Below, in pieces: positions 12,360-25,968 of a DNA stretch of 64,000 nucleotides (positions within the stretch are counted from its first letter, which is position 1; every line of letters starts with the position of its first letter). Made by a program: the position numbers and the translations under genes. The notes under the pieces were generated by a model. The model did not search any database and was not told the origin of the DNA. It was given only the letters and a program-made list of their open reading frames with translations. Origin of the DNA: Epiperipatus broadwayi (taxonomy: Eukaryota; Onychophora; Udeonychophora; Euonychophora; Peripatidae); the NCBI GenBank assembly GCA_028023455.1, contig JAQFVV010006454.1:402001-466000 (forward strand), in the 5' to 3' direction.

Positions 12360-13600
12360 ATTTAAATTAAATTAAATATTGTAAAATGGATTATTTTATA
12401 AGAACACAATACTGTACATAAATTTCTATTTGCATTGTTTGTAGATTACAAAAAAAAAATTAAATTTATAATATTTTCTGAAGTGATTGAAACAGAGTTG
12501 AAATGATATAAGTTCTTAATTATATACATCAAACTAATGCAACAAAAATTAAAATTTAAGAATATTAACATTGATAAGAATGTATGACAGGATTTTTTTT
12601 ACCTTTCTAAAAATTTTGCATAAGTTTTTCAGGATTTTGGAACTTAAAATAAAAAACCAAGAAACTAAAAAAAGTAAATACAGAATTAGCAGGTGATGTG
12701 TTGTTGTTTTTTTTTTTTTTTGTTTTGTTTTTGAAAATGGTATTGAACTTCAGAAAATGTTACAATAACTGTCGGATGAAAACAAAACTAGAAATAATGA
12801 TAAATTATTAAAGTATTAATGTTCCAAAACTTTTTAAAATATCAAAATAAAGTTTAACAATAATGAATAAAGAAGTTAATTAATAAGCAGAAATACTTTT
12901 GTGGGTTACAAATAAAATTATGATGGATTAAATTACTTTTAGAATAGAATCATTTTAGAGTTTTTATAGCATTATGCTGCTAATAAATTGTTTTATATGT
13001 CATTACTTATGGATTTAAAACTTGGTTTCTTAACCGAAGAATAAAATAGAAACTTCAAACAAGGCATAATATAGAGCAGTGGCTCTCAACCTTTCTAATA
13101 TATCGTGATCTTTCAATACAGTTCCTTATGTTGTGGTGACCTCCAACCTTTAATATGGCTACTGTTATGGATTAAAAATATCTATTTTCCAGTGTTTGTG
13201 ATGACCCCTGGGAAAGGGTTGTTCGACCCTCAAAGAGGTTGTGACCCACAGGCTGAAAACTGCTGGTATAGAGAAATGTATATTACTATTATCAATGAGA
13301 GAGAAAAGCAAAATTCACAAATAAAAAAATAAATTCACATCCCTAACATAAAATAAATAATTAAAGTATTAGTATAAAGCTGGAATTAAAAATATAAAAA
13401 TGTATAGACAACTAAATCATAAACTGAATTTCTAAAGATTATAAAAAATGTAGAAATAAAAATGTGAGTAAATATTTGAGATAAGAAAGCTTTGGAATGA
13501 TAAGAAAAAAGTACTATGAATTACAGCAATTGCATTAAAGGTTAAAAAAGTTTTTACTCTTCATTGAATTGATTATGACCAATAATGAGAGCATCTAGGA
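12360..13600 (+). mobile_element. decayed RTE-like LINE, split by a SPIN-like MITE
   Basis: RT fragments in order: ALFVDYK at 12432-12452 (motif A region), LAGDVLLFF at 12686-12712 (in place of the ADD catalytic box), ENGIELQKML from about 12733, then a YG.ETW-like segment at about 13004-13060. Just after the SPIN-like insertion (13077-13265) comes MYITIINEREKQNS, resembling the MLGI.LRDR.RN segment of HmRTE-type LINEs. The match on both sides shows the MITE landed in a pre-existing LINE. Frameshifts and stops are frequent. Confidence 0.55.
13077..13265. mobile_element. SPIN-like hAT MITE (non-autonomous DNA transposon)
   Basis: A 189 bp element with hAT-type terminal inverted repeats: the left end is CAGTGGCTCTCAACC, the right end reads GGCTGAAAACTGCTG. 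It is flanked by 8 bp target duplications differing at one base (ATATAGAG at 13069-13076, GTATAGAG at 13266-13273). Internal words such as AATACAGTTCCTTATGTTG and the terminal GACCCACAGG match my recollection of the SPACE INVADERS (SPIN) family known from several tetrapods, a pond snail and a triatomine bug. The subterminal portions are kept and the middle is shortened. Mobilisation would need a hAT transposase supplied in trans. The family name is from memory; the hAT structure is visible directly. Confidence 0.85.
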
Positions 13601-14046
13601 ATTGTCAGTATAATATTGATAATCAAAATATTAAAAAATAGAAGTAGGAACTGGCATTCAAATCCTTTTATTAAATAGATTAAGCTAACTTCTTTTTTTA
13701 ATCTTTCTATTAAGAATATTATTTATGATAAACTTTTCTACACAAATATATGTTTGTATTATTATTTTACTATTATTGTAAATTTGCACAAAGAAAATGT
13801 TCTCAACATTTTGTACAAGAAACTACTGTAAAGCTTCGTTTTCTAAAATGAATTTTTATGCAGATAATAATAAGAGTATATAAGTTTTAAAGATAAACTT
13901 TTTTTTCAATTCAAATAATTTAATAATTGTGTGCTAAAGATTATGAGATTTTTAAAAATATGAGAAAAATGTGAGCTATGCAAAAATCTTTTGCTTTAAT
14001 ATTTATCTCTCTGTCACTGTTTTAGATCATGTACAACTGCAATTAA

Positions 14047-14077
14047 AATAATATAGAAAAGTATACTGACAATTTAT

Positions 14078-14112
<35 letters not shown>

Positions 14113-14144
14113 TGTCAGTATACTTATATATATATATATATAAT

Positions 14145-14180
<36 letters not shown>

Positions 14181-14190
14181 ATTACAAGCA
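14047..14190. repeat. nested (TA)n hairpins beside a Penelope-like element
   Basis: Two consecutive palindromes are built on TA runs. AGTATACTGACAATTTA at about 14058 is inverted at about 14106-14123 around (TA)n. TAATGTTTATA at about 14141 is inverted at about 14174-14187 around another (TA)n. The second abuts the 3' side of the minus-strand Penelope-like copy. Such structures can extrude cruciforms. Confidence 0.7.
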
Positions 14191-14215
14191 TAAAGCTAAA
14201 CTAGTCAATATAAAA

Positions 14216-15408
14216 TCAAAACTACCCCAAATCCAAAATTAAACCAGACCAGCATAAAAATAATATAAAAACACAACCTAAGGTTTCACTGCTACAAGCA
14301 GACTTCTCAAGTGTAAAGAACTACAAAATCCACACAATATATATAATATTAAAAACTACCCACAAATCCATTCACTTCCCATCCACCCTTAATATTAAAA
14401 GAACTCTTAAATAAGGTAATTGCTTCAGAATAATAAATTTTCAATAATAAAGACTCTTTAATTCTTCTTTTGATTTCATTTCTCTCAAAGAAGACAATCT
14501 TAGCTTCATCAAAATCAATAGTATGGCCTGTATCTTTTTCATGGACATACAAAGCAGAACTAAAATATCTATTTTTAACTCTACTTTTATGAACCTTTAT
14601 TCTTTCATTTAAACTCAAACTACTCTGACCTATGTAAACCTTCTTACAAAATAAACAAGGAATAAAATATACTACACCAGAAATAGTCTTTCTATCAAAA
14701 ACTTCTTTTGTATTATTTAATAAATTATTCAATGTAACACCCCTTTTCCAAGCAATTTTCTTATTTCCAAACAATATACTATTTCTACACACAATTTTAT
14801 AAGAAGACAATTTAAATGGCAAAGAAATAAAATCATATTTTTCTTTAACCTTTACATCCTTACAAATATTACTATTAAATAAAATACTTTTAACAAATTT
14901 ATCAGAGTATCCAACACTCAAGTAATCTTTATAAAATTGATATTTCTGAAACAAAGCAACCCCACTAGAATTATTTAATTTAATATTTCTATGACAATAA
15001 TTCCTTAAAGCAGCTACTTTATAAGATACAGACTGATAGCTATCAGGTTTAATTATAGATCTTAATTCTTTACTTTTAACTAAATGACTGCACGGTAAAC
15101 AATTAGTTTCTACATTTCTAATCACCAAAAGATCTAAAAATTTTAACTTACCAAAATCTAACCCCCCCTCCTTCTAACACAAATTTTATAGAAGGATCAA
15201 AACAATTAAACTCATTTACAAATTCCTCCAATTTATCATTCTCAACTACAAATAAACAATCATCAACATATCTGACAAATAATTTTACATATAAACAATT
15301 CTTTTTAATAATAATTTCCTCTTCCATAAAACTAATATAAACTGAACATACTAAAGGAGAAATAATATAACCTATTAAACAACCTTCCTTAATCTTATAA
15401 AAATTAAA
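14216..15408 (-). mobile_element. Penelope-like element, 5'-truncated copy (minus strand)
   Basis: About 1.19 kb covering the C-terminal part of the reverse transcriptase, the GIY-YIG endonuclease and the 3' UTR of a Penelope-like element. Read on the minus strand from about 15400, the RT part contains GCLIGYIISPL and RYVDDCLFVVE, the latter with the catalytic DD. The frame breaks in a run of seven C at about 15163-15169 (one base too many), after which it continues to the endonuclease. The 3' end, at the GGGGTAGTTTTGA word, is shared with the plus-strand copy at 15409-15988. Few lesions, hence young. Confidence 0.85.
14349..15128 (-). pseudogene. Penelope-like ORF: RT thumb region plus GIY-YIG endonuclease
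   Basis: A 259-residue open frame, the distal part of a Penelope-like polyprotein. The first half follows the RT palm. The C-terminal third is the GIY-YIG endonuclease, which nicks target DNA: GVVYFIPC begins it, then the paired Cys of CLFC, KVYIGQSSLSLNERI with the catalytic Arg, HEKDTGHTIDFDEA, and FFERNEIKRRIKES. The apparent Met start is not a biological start: homologous sequence continues upstream in another frame across a homopolymer frameshift. The product would be incomplete. Penelope-like elements are the only retroelements that usually join this RT type to GIY-YIG, so the call is firm. Confidence 0.85.
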
Positions 15409-15985
15409 ATTGTGTGTAGAAATAGTATATTGTTTGGAAATAAGAAAATTGCTTGGGAAAGGGGTGTTACATTGAATAATTTATTAAATAATACAAAAGA
15501 AGTTTTTGATAGAAAGACTATTCCTGGTGTAGTATATTTTATTCCTTGTTTATTTTGTAAGAAGGTTTACATAGGTCAGAGTAGTTTGAGTTTAAATGAA
15601 AGAATAAAGGTTCATAAAAGTAGAGTTAAAAATAGATATCTTAGTTCTGCTTTGTATGTCCATGAAAAAGATACAGGCCATACTATTGATTTTGATGAAG
15701 CTAAGGTTGTCTTCTTTGAGAGAAATGAAATCAAAAGAAGAATTAAAGAGTCTTTATTATTGAAAATTTATTATTCTGAAGCAATTAACTTATTTAAGAG
15801 TTCTTTTAATATTAAGGGTGGATGGGAAGTGAATGGATTTGTGGGTAGTTTTTAATATTATATATATTGTGTGGTTTTTGTAGTTCTTTACACTTGAGAA
15901 GTCTGCTTGTAGCAGTGAAACCTTAGGTTGTGTTTTTATATTATTTTTATGCTGGTCTGGTTTAATTTTGGATTTGGGGTAGTTT

Positions 15986-15988
<3 letters not shown>
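15409..15988 (+). mobile_element. Penelope-like element, 3' fragment in opposite orientation
   Basis: A 580 bp second copy of the same family, inverted against 14216-14795. An open frame at 15412-15855 (147 residues) is the complete GIY-YIG domain and differs from the minus-strand copy at only about five residues. It is followed by the same 3' UTR ending in GGGGTAGTTTTGA and then (TA)n. It starts abruptly in mid-ORF, joined head-to-head to the first copy. The junction shares about 15 nt around CTACACACAATTTTA, suggesting microhomology or template switching. Confidence 0.85.

Positions 15989-16082
<94 letters not shown>
15989..16082. repeat. (TA)n microsatellite at the Penelope-like 3' end
   Basis: About 94 bp of uninterrupted TA directly follow the 3' end of the plus-strand Penelope-like copy. 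The other copy's 3' end is also near TA runs, suggesting that the family inserts into TA-rich targets or ends in TA repeats. Confidence 0.9.
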
Positions 16083-18892
<2,810 letters not shown>

Positions 18893-18938
18893 GTTAAGTT
18901 ACTTCATGGTAAGGATTTATTTTCGGATATATATATAT

Positions 18939-20530
18939 TGTGACAGTCAGATAATGTATGTTGGTTTAACCCAGTTTGAATACTAGGCGAAAGTACCTCG
19001 AGGCCACTCATATGCGAGATATTAAATCAAGAATACTATGACCTCTGCCCATTCGCCTATTCTCGAGGCCTGATCACGAACAAACAACACCATCTGAGCC
19101 ATGCATAAATTATTTTTCAACCGGCCAAGCTTAGCACAGCGGTAGAGACATGGACTGGAAACACATAAAGAGCTAAATAGTTAAATGTGCAATAAAAGTA
19201 CTAAGAAACATGTGTTTTGCGTGCCTGGATCATTGAAAAGTAAAATAAAGCATTATAATAAAATTAGGAAACTCAAGGTTTTGATAGTTAAATAATATGT
19301 TTAATTGATGGCTTTAAAATATGAATAATGATTTAATGGCCTCTGCTATTCCCCTAAATTAATGAAACAAACTAATTAGACAAAAAAAACAGATTAATAG
19401 GTTTGCGGTCTAAATCTTTTCTTCCCAATTTTATTAAAAATTGTCAACTCGATCTTCTCGATAAAGTACGATAAAAAAAGAATCTTTCGCAAAGCATTTC
19501 TAATTGCTTTGCGCTAAAAACAGTGTTTAAAAATTATTTAAAACGTATATAGTTAAATCAGATATACGTAAAGCTAATGGCGGACAAAAGAGGCATTATC
19601 AAAGAGATCAAATTGGCACACAAAAGAAACTGACTCGTATTTAATTAACAAACATAAATAAAACTGGTAAGAGATTTTAAATGAACAAAAATTAACTATT
19701 AAACTTAACCGCAATTGGATATTAAATATTTACACAGGTTAGTAAGGAAGAATAGCGAAGGGAAAAAGGTTAAATATAGATAGATGATCACACAATATAT
19801 ATAATTAAGACTCGTCTAATAAAAAAATGGTTACATAACAAATACATATAATTCAATGAAGCAATTAAAAAAATATATGAACAAAAGGTAGCATAAGAAA
19901 TAGTTCAATAGAGGAGATACGATTACCATCCTTTTTCCTTGGTCATGTTCCCTACGGCATTCGTGGCTTGATCCGACCGTCGACAGGTATTTGTCCGGAC
20001 AATAAAAAAATGTAGTATGGTTTCACGAAAAGTTCTCCAGACACGGCACAGAGTTCAGATGACTATTGAATGGATACTATGGCATTTTGGATGGTATTCA
20101 GGAACCTCGGCGATAGGCAAAGCTATTTATTTGCCTAGCCAAGCATATTCATTTCCCTCAAAATACTGTTGCTTTTAACTTGAGCATGTTCAAACCTCTT
20201 CATGATTTTGAAGATGACAGTTGTCTACTTTTTTTAAATAAAATATCCACAAGCAAAATCTGAAAAATTTCTCCAAAGAAAAATCTGAATGCCAGCAAGA
20301 AAACTTTGAATGAATCACCTTCAAAGGGAAAATCTGAATAAAATGAATCCTTCCAAAGGAAAAATCTGAATACTGAATCCTTCCAAAGGAAAAATCTGAA
20401 TAATCATCTAAATCCTTCAAAAAGAAAAATCTGAATAATTTAGTCTTTTGTTCTCACTTCTATTTATACCCTCTCTGTCAGCTACCTTCTATTGTTTGTA
20501 TGATCTGAGATCTTGATAAGCCTCCCCATG
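18939..20530 (-). mobile_element. possible LTR-retroelement-derived segment
   Basis: Base composition and word complexity rise compared with the flanks. The left edge reads TGTGACAGTC, a typical LTR-type start, just after a (TA)n-rich stretch. On the minus strand a good TATA motif, GGTATAAATAG (20460-20470), is followed by a repetitive, leader-like region and then complex sequence, as in an LTR U3-R-U5 and leader. A tRNA-like A-box (TAGCACAGCGGTAGAG) is present near 19132. No gag or pol frame is visible and no second LTR was found, so the call is tentative. Confidence 0.25.
20254..20436. repeat. minisatellite, unit about 30-35 bp
   Basis: Five to six imperfect units share CCTTCCAAAGGAAAAATCTG followed by AATA. 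The two central units are nearly identical and the outer ones more diverged. It lies just downstream, on the minus strand, of the TATA motif at 20460-20470. Confidence 0.75.
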
Positions 20531-21123
20531 CTCCTTTGTTTCAAAATAACATTTTCTAAAAATAACTTTTACTTTTTTACTCTAGATTTCTTTCTTTAAA
20601 GTTTGAATTCTATTAATTAAAAAGAAAGAAAGAGAAGGCCATCTTTAATTAGACTTGAATGGCTCACTAATCAAAACTATACATTCTTTTAGAAAATGTT
20701 GGCGGGCTTATCTCAAAATCAAATCATACTAAATATTTTAACAAAATTTTAACAACAATATATTTTTTTTTTTTTATAGTAGAATAAGCATTTTATTTCA
20801 GCAGAATTTTGCATTAACTCATATATATACGCTAGATGTATATATATGTTTGACTAATAGGTTAAGCAATTTTTATTAATAGAATGAAATTTATTTAAAA
20901 CAAAATATTTAAATGTAATACACATTTGATAAGCATAATTATTTTTAACTCTAATGCAAAACCCTGCTGATATTGAACTATAAACTTAATTCAGGTCTAC
21001 AATACTAATTAAGTTTATAGGAAGATGTGAAGCATGGATCGGGCTTCAGATCCATTGCTTCATTATATATATGTGTGTGTGCACGCGCGCACTTGTGGAA
21101 ATAATTCACAAACTTAAAAAAAC

Positions 21124-21272
21124 AAGTTCACAATAAGATCAAACTTTAATTTGATCATCGTCAATAAAACTGATTTATTTAAAGAATAGATTAAAACCAT
21201 AGATGACACCTCTTATGCTTTTAAAACATTTATTGATGAGAAAATGTGTCTGTCTATTCTATAACACATGTG
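21124..21272 (+). repeat. direct repeat flanking the Penelope array, left copy
   Basis: About 150 bp resembles 34803-34931 in the same orientation. Shared ordered words include TTCANAATAAGATCAA, GTCAATAAAA, ACCATAGA, CTTTTAAAA, ATTTATTGATG and CACATGTG. Together the copies bracket the whole Penelope-like cluster (21285-34640). Confidence 0.65.
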
Positions 21273-22816
21273 AGAAGAAATTTTCTGAAGGTTTGTAAAG
21301 ATGGTATTTTATTTTTACATATATATTGGACTATTTTCATTATGTAATATTAAGTATTACATATCTGTAGAAGAATTAAATTTATTTAAATTTTCCAATA
21401 ACATTCTACTATTATTAATAGCATACATATTATTATATGCACAACATTTTAGGAAGTATTGTTCTCCTCTCTTCTTAAATTGTTTCTGGCCTGGCCAGTG
21501 ATCATATTAACATGGGAATTGAACCTTATCTATGAGCTTTTTCCTGACTTCTCTACTTTTTGCTAAGAATAAAATTGATTGGTGATTGATTTTTATACAT
21601 CATATATAGTCATAGTAAGATTATTTAAGTTACTTGCAATTGTCATATAAGGAGCTTCTATGAATTTTATTTTTTGTATCTTTTCCTCTCTACCCAATAT
21701 TTTTATATTTTCCCAATTGAACATAATATGTTCATTGTTTAGACACATCTGTTTTATCTTTTTTAATCATCAGTTTATGTTCTTGCAATCGGTTTTCAAT
21801 AGTCCTGTTAGGTCTCACCAAAATATATTCTACCACATCTACATGTTATTTAATATATGCAGTATTTGCTTTTCAGCATTTCAAGTTCAGACTTTATAGA
21901 TGTTAGAATCTCTTATAGTATGGTATGTCTCTGGAATTTGTTCTGATGTTATACTCACTGCAGATTTTTCTTTATGCATCTGCTATTTTTGTATGTATGA
22001 ATATACTACATTACCAATAAATTTTTATTCTTTGGATGATACTTTTTGTTGTCTATTTAAGGTTTTTTAATAACAGCTTATGCACAACCTTTTTTAATAA
22101 GACTTTTATATATATATTTCCCAAATTACTGGTTTCTGAACAAACTTTTTTTGCTCTTTTACATGGTGATAATATAACTCCATGTTTGGTATTTCTGGTG
22201 TGATTGAATGTATATGCTAGGTATTTTCCTGTATATGTGGGTTTTCTTAAACTGTAGTTCTAATTTTTCCATGAATGAGTCTTGTCACAGGAACATATAA
22301 GAATGCCAATTTATGTATTTTTTATGACACTATTGTGAATTTTATTGAAGTTGATATGTTGTTGATATGTTTCCAGAAAATTTGTAATAGTCTTACATTA
22401 TGTGGCCATACAACAAATGTATTATCAACACATCAATTCCAAACTTCTGATGAATGTGGAGTAGTCTTTATGTCTAAAATTTCATACCATGAAAATCTTG
22501 CTAATCAAAGGCAAAAAAGTTGAGCCCTTAGCCTTTCCTTGATTTTGTTGAAAGAATAATAAGTTGCATTGAAAGTAGGTAGTTTTTATGCAAAATGTTA
22601 ATAGTTCCATTATATTATCAATAGCAAGAGTTGTAGCTGTAATGTATTATCCTTTAATATTTTTCTTACAGTAAACAACACTTCTTTTCATGGTGCAATT
22701 TTGAATAAACTTTCCATATCAAAGCTTACTATTATGCCAGTTTTTCTAATATTTATGTTTTTGGATAATTTTGCAAAGTGTCTAAAATCCCTGACAAAGT
22801 ATTGGGTCTTGTATTC

Positions 22817-24928
22817 TGTAACGATATATAAATATGTCGTTACATTAATTTAAAATAAAAAAAGTTCGCAAATAAAAGTAAAAAACTAAACGCTAAAATT
22901 AAAAATGTTTGTTATACGTATATACATTCGCACAGATGCTAAACTTTAAAAATATTTTTTTTAATAAATAAAAAAAAAGGTATTTGAATGTATTTTTTAT
23001 AAAAAAAGATTTATAAAAATATTTTAATAAAAAAATAACGTAAGTTAAGATAAAAACAGGTATTAATTAATTCCTGTAATCTATAAATGGAAATGATTGT
23101 TTATTAATTATCTAAAAGCTGTTTAATTAAAAAGTCAGATGGAAAGTTCGATAAGAGAAGAAAGGGATTTTAGCTTGACCAATGGAAGCCAAATAAAGGC
23201 CCGGACCATAACGAAAAAACAGAACAGTGACGTTTTTGTTCATGGAATCCATAGGAGGACTATAAAAAGAAAAAATATTGAGTTCCAGTTAGAGAGTTTT
23301 TCCAACTTGATTTGATGACAACGGTAAGACGCACTTGCCGTTCCCTCTCATTTTTTTGTTTGTTTTAAAAAAAATAAAATGAAAAGACTGTGATACCAGA
23401 ATGGAACCAGCTAATGCTGCCTCCAGAACATTTTCTTCCAATGGAGACGCCGTGGGAATTGCCAACGGGCCTGGACTCTTCTACCATAAGCTATATGAAA
23501 TGAACAATTGTTAAAATCAATTAAGAACTTTCGTCAAGTTTTACAAATTGATAAACAAGCCAACTGAAATGTTAAAACAGACTCTTATCTGACTTTTGTA
23601 AGTTTTTAAATCAAATTAATAATGTTTAATTTTATATGTTTTCCGATTGATAAACATCATTTCCATTTTTTTTTTTTTTCTTATTGTAAAGATTATTTAA
23701 ATGTATGAAATTTAAGTTGTTTATAGATGCTTGCATGGATTCGTTTGCGGTTAATTATATTTTGGTTTTCATATTTGATCAAAATATATAGACATTCGAT
23801 AAATAATGATACATTACGGTGAGTATCTAAAATGTATTTATTCGGATGTCTTTTAAGTTATTGGTGACAACGCAAGTATCTTATGGTGAATACTATTGGG
23901 TTACTTATAAGTTTCCCTCTGCGATTGTCGGTATCAATAATTTTGTATTTTGATCATTTATGTTTATTTTGAAATGTTTTTGACCGTGGAATCTATGTAA
24001 TCGATCTATACCCAACATTTTTAAACAAATCTGTGCGAACGTATTTAAATGTTAAAATTAAGTCGGGCGTGAATGGCTATATAGTTTGTAAAGTTGTATT
24101 AAGGGAGGGTAATCTTAGGTTATTCATTTCGTAGTTGAATTGGTTCAATGGATTGGATATATTTGTGTAATTAATAGATGTAGTATGAGGTCCACTACGG
24201 GCAGGATTATAGATATACGCCACACACCCTCTGTTTGCCTATGGATGGGTTTGTAAGTCGGCAGAAGACCGCAGTCCATTCCTATGGTGTTTTTTGTTTA
24301 TTGATCTACTTGCCAAGGTGGTGGTGGAGAGTCAATGTCTTCTCTATTTCTACTTATTGTTCAGATGTACATTCCTGACAATATAGTATTTTGTGTTGTC
24401 GTATCATGCTACATTGAATACATGAATGTATCAGATGGATTGGCGCCAGTTGATTGCGAAATTTGTTGCCTAAGGTTAAATCAGGGAAGAATATTTTCCT
24501 TTCAAATGCAGACCTATGTAGTCCATTCATACTCGACCCTCTAAATAAATAGTAAACTCATTATTTGCAATCTACTTAAATTTAGAATTAAACATCAATA
24601 TAAAATTATAAACGTTAAATTTATTCCTCAAAATTTAAATATTATTTTATATATGCGTAAATAAATATTTTTTATGTGTTAATTTCTGGCAGTGGCTTTT
24701 ATTCTTTTATATTTAAGATATAAAATTTATATTTTATTATCTCTGCTACTCCACTGAGCTAGTGACTTGGGCTAACGATCTGAATATTTAAATAAAGTGG
24801 AATCTTAACAGCACGTATCTGCCTACTCTATAAATTTTTCTAGGCTCAAATGCCTAGATGGCGCCCTTGTAGAGCAGATATTGTGTTTGCGGTTAGATTC
24901 GATCTTCACTTTCATTTCGATCGTTATA
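22817..24928 (+). mobile_element. LTR-like insertion in Penelope copy 1
   Basis: Comparison with array copies 2 and 3 shows 2.1 kb of unrelated sequence splitting copy 1: homology stops after CTTGTATTC and resumes near ATACCAAAG. The insert ends are TGTAACGA and, at the right, TCGTTATA, an imperfect inverted pair resembling the TG...CA ends of Ty3/Gypsy-type LTRs. The 4 bp flanks ATTC and ATAC match at three positions. An internal promoter-like region (23185-23300) and the word TTGGTGACAACG near 23861 support a solo LTR or a truncated LTR element. No gag/pol frame was seen; a DNA transposon remains possible. Confidence 0.45.
23183..23300 (+). promoter_or_regulatory. RNA polymerase II promoter-like cluster in the LTR-like insert
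   Basis: Ordered elements: ACCAATGG (CCAAT box) near 23179, a CRE-like GTGACGTTT near 23228, TATAAAAAG at 23261-23269, and an initiator-like TTCCAGTTAG about 22-31 bp further. Spacing from TATA to initiator is canonical. This supports the insert being an LTR with plus-strand transcription. Confidence 0.5.
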
Positions 24929-25968
24929 ATACCAAAGAAGTAAAAACATTCAGAATAAATCTTGACAGATTTTGGCAAAGTGAATTTTTAAAACCAACAA
25001 TAGGTCTTATGGAATATGATCCTTATGGAGTTTAGGTAGATGGATAAACATTTTTGCTAAAATATGATGTTAGTTAACTTTTTTCTGAATCACTGAAGTA
25101 CCTGCAATATTTCTGAGTATTGCTTGTAATTTTGTTCCTTTACTGGGTATCATTGTTTGTCATTTATTTGTATTGACATTTTGTTGTCATAATCAGTTGT
25201 ATCCATTACAATTGCTAAATTGTCTTTGAATGCAGGGACAATGATTATAGATTTGTCTACTTTGAGGAATTTTATTGTTTTTTCTCTCATTAAAAGATAT
25301 GACTGATGTCAATCTTTGTGGCTTCTCAAGTGTTCTCTTTATTGTCCAGTACAATTTTACTGCTTCTACTAAAGGCAATATTTGAAAGACTTCTTTAGTG
25401 GCTGCCATTATATCTAATAACGTGATATTTTTTGGGATGATAGTAAATTTTAATTCTTTTTGAGAACAAAAATTTCAGCATCTGTTAGAAGTTTAAAACT
25501 CATAATTTTAACAGTTGAATCTAATATACTACTTGGTACATTATAACATTTGATATACCCATGTAGGTTTGCAAGTTTTTTTTTTTTGTTGGCACTCCTT
25601 TATTTTTTCTTGTAATGTCAGATATAATTTTCTTACAGCTTGAGAAACTCTTGTGAAGTCTTAATCAGTATTTTTACTTTTTTTTTAGAAAACTTCATAC
25701 AATATTAATGGAAGATAATGTTTGATATATAGAAAATCTTTGAACACATTTTTCTTTCTCGAAAAGGCTTCACATGTTCTCTGAATAGTTTTCTCAGTTC
25801 TCTCAGAGCAAAGTGCAGGTTTTATTTGCAAATCCTTAATAACTATTCCTTCATATTTACATGAGAAAGGTAAATGATTTTCTACTTTGGCCAGCAATAG
25901 AAATAATTTTTAATAATGTCTAAAGTTTGATATTGTATTAGTTTCATACCAAATACTTTATATTTTTC

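Larger units (their letters stand above)
21285..25968 (-). mobile_element. Penelope-like array, copy 1 (interrupted)
   Basis: Minus-strand Penelope-like element of about 2.57 kb once the 2.1 kb insertion (22817-24928) is removed. From its 5' end (25968) it carries an N-terminal helical region (about 25897-25685), an RT segment with a decayed PA.K..AIVMDTTDY motif near 25200-25240 and a LPKLHKD motif near 25020-25050; beyond the insertion come a C-terminal RT part and a GIY-YIG relic near 21790-21830 (RTIENRLQEHK). Many stops and frameshifts. The 3' edge at 21285 has the same CTGAA(G/T)G word seen at all array junctions. Confidence 0.75.

Noticed and set aside
19112-19260. SINE at the A-box-like TAGCACAGCGGTAGAG
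   Set aside because: Only the A-box half is convincing; there is no good B box at the right distance and no target duplication was found.
20190-20420. Repeat protein encoded on the minus strand (SDFSFGR-like units)
   Set aside because: It simply translates the minisatellite; unit length varies and is not kept in multiples of three.
24335-25035. Small open frames inside and just after the LTR-like insert
   Set aside because: No motif was recognised; the second spans the insert boundary into the Penelope copy and so cannot be a real gene.
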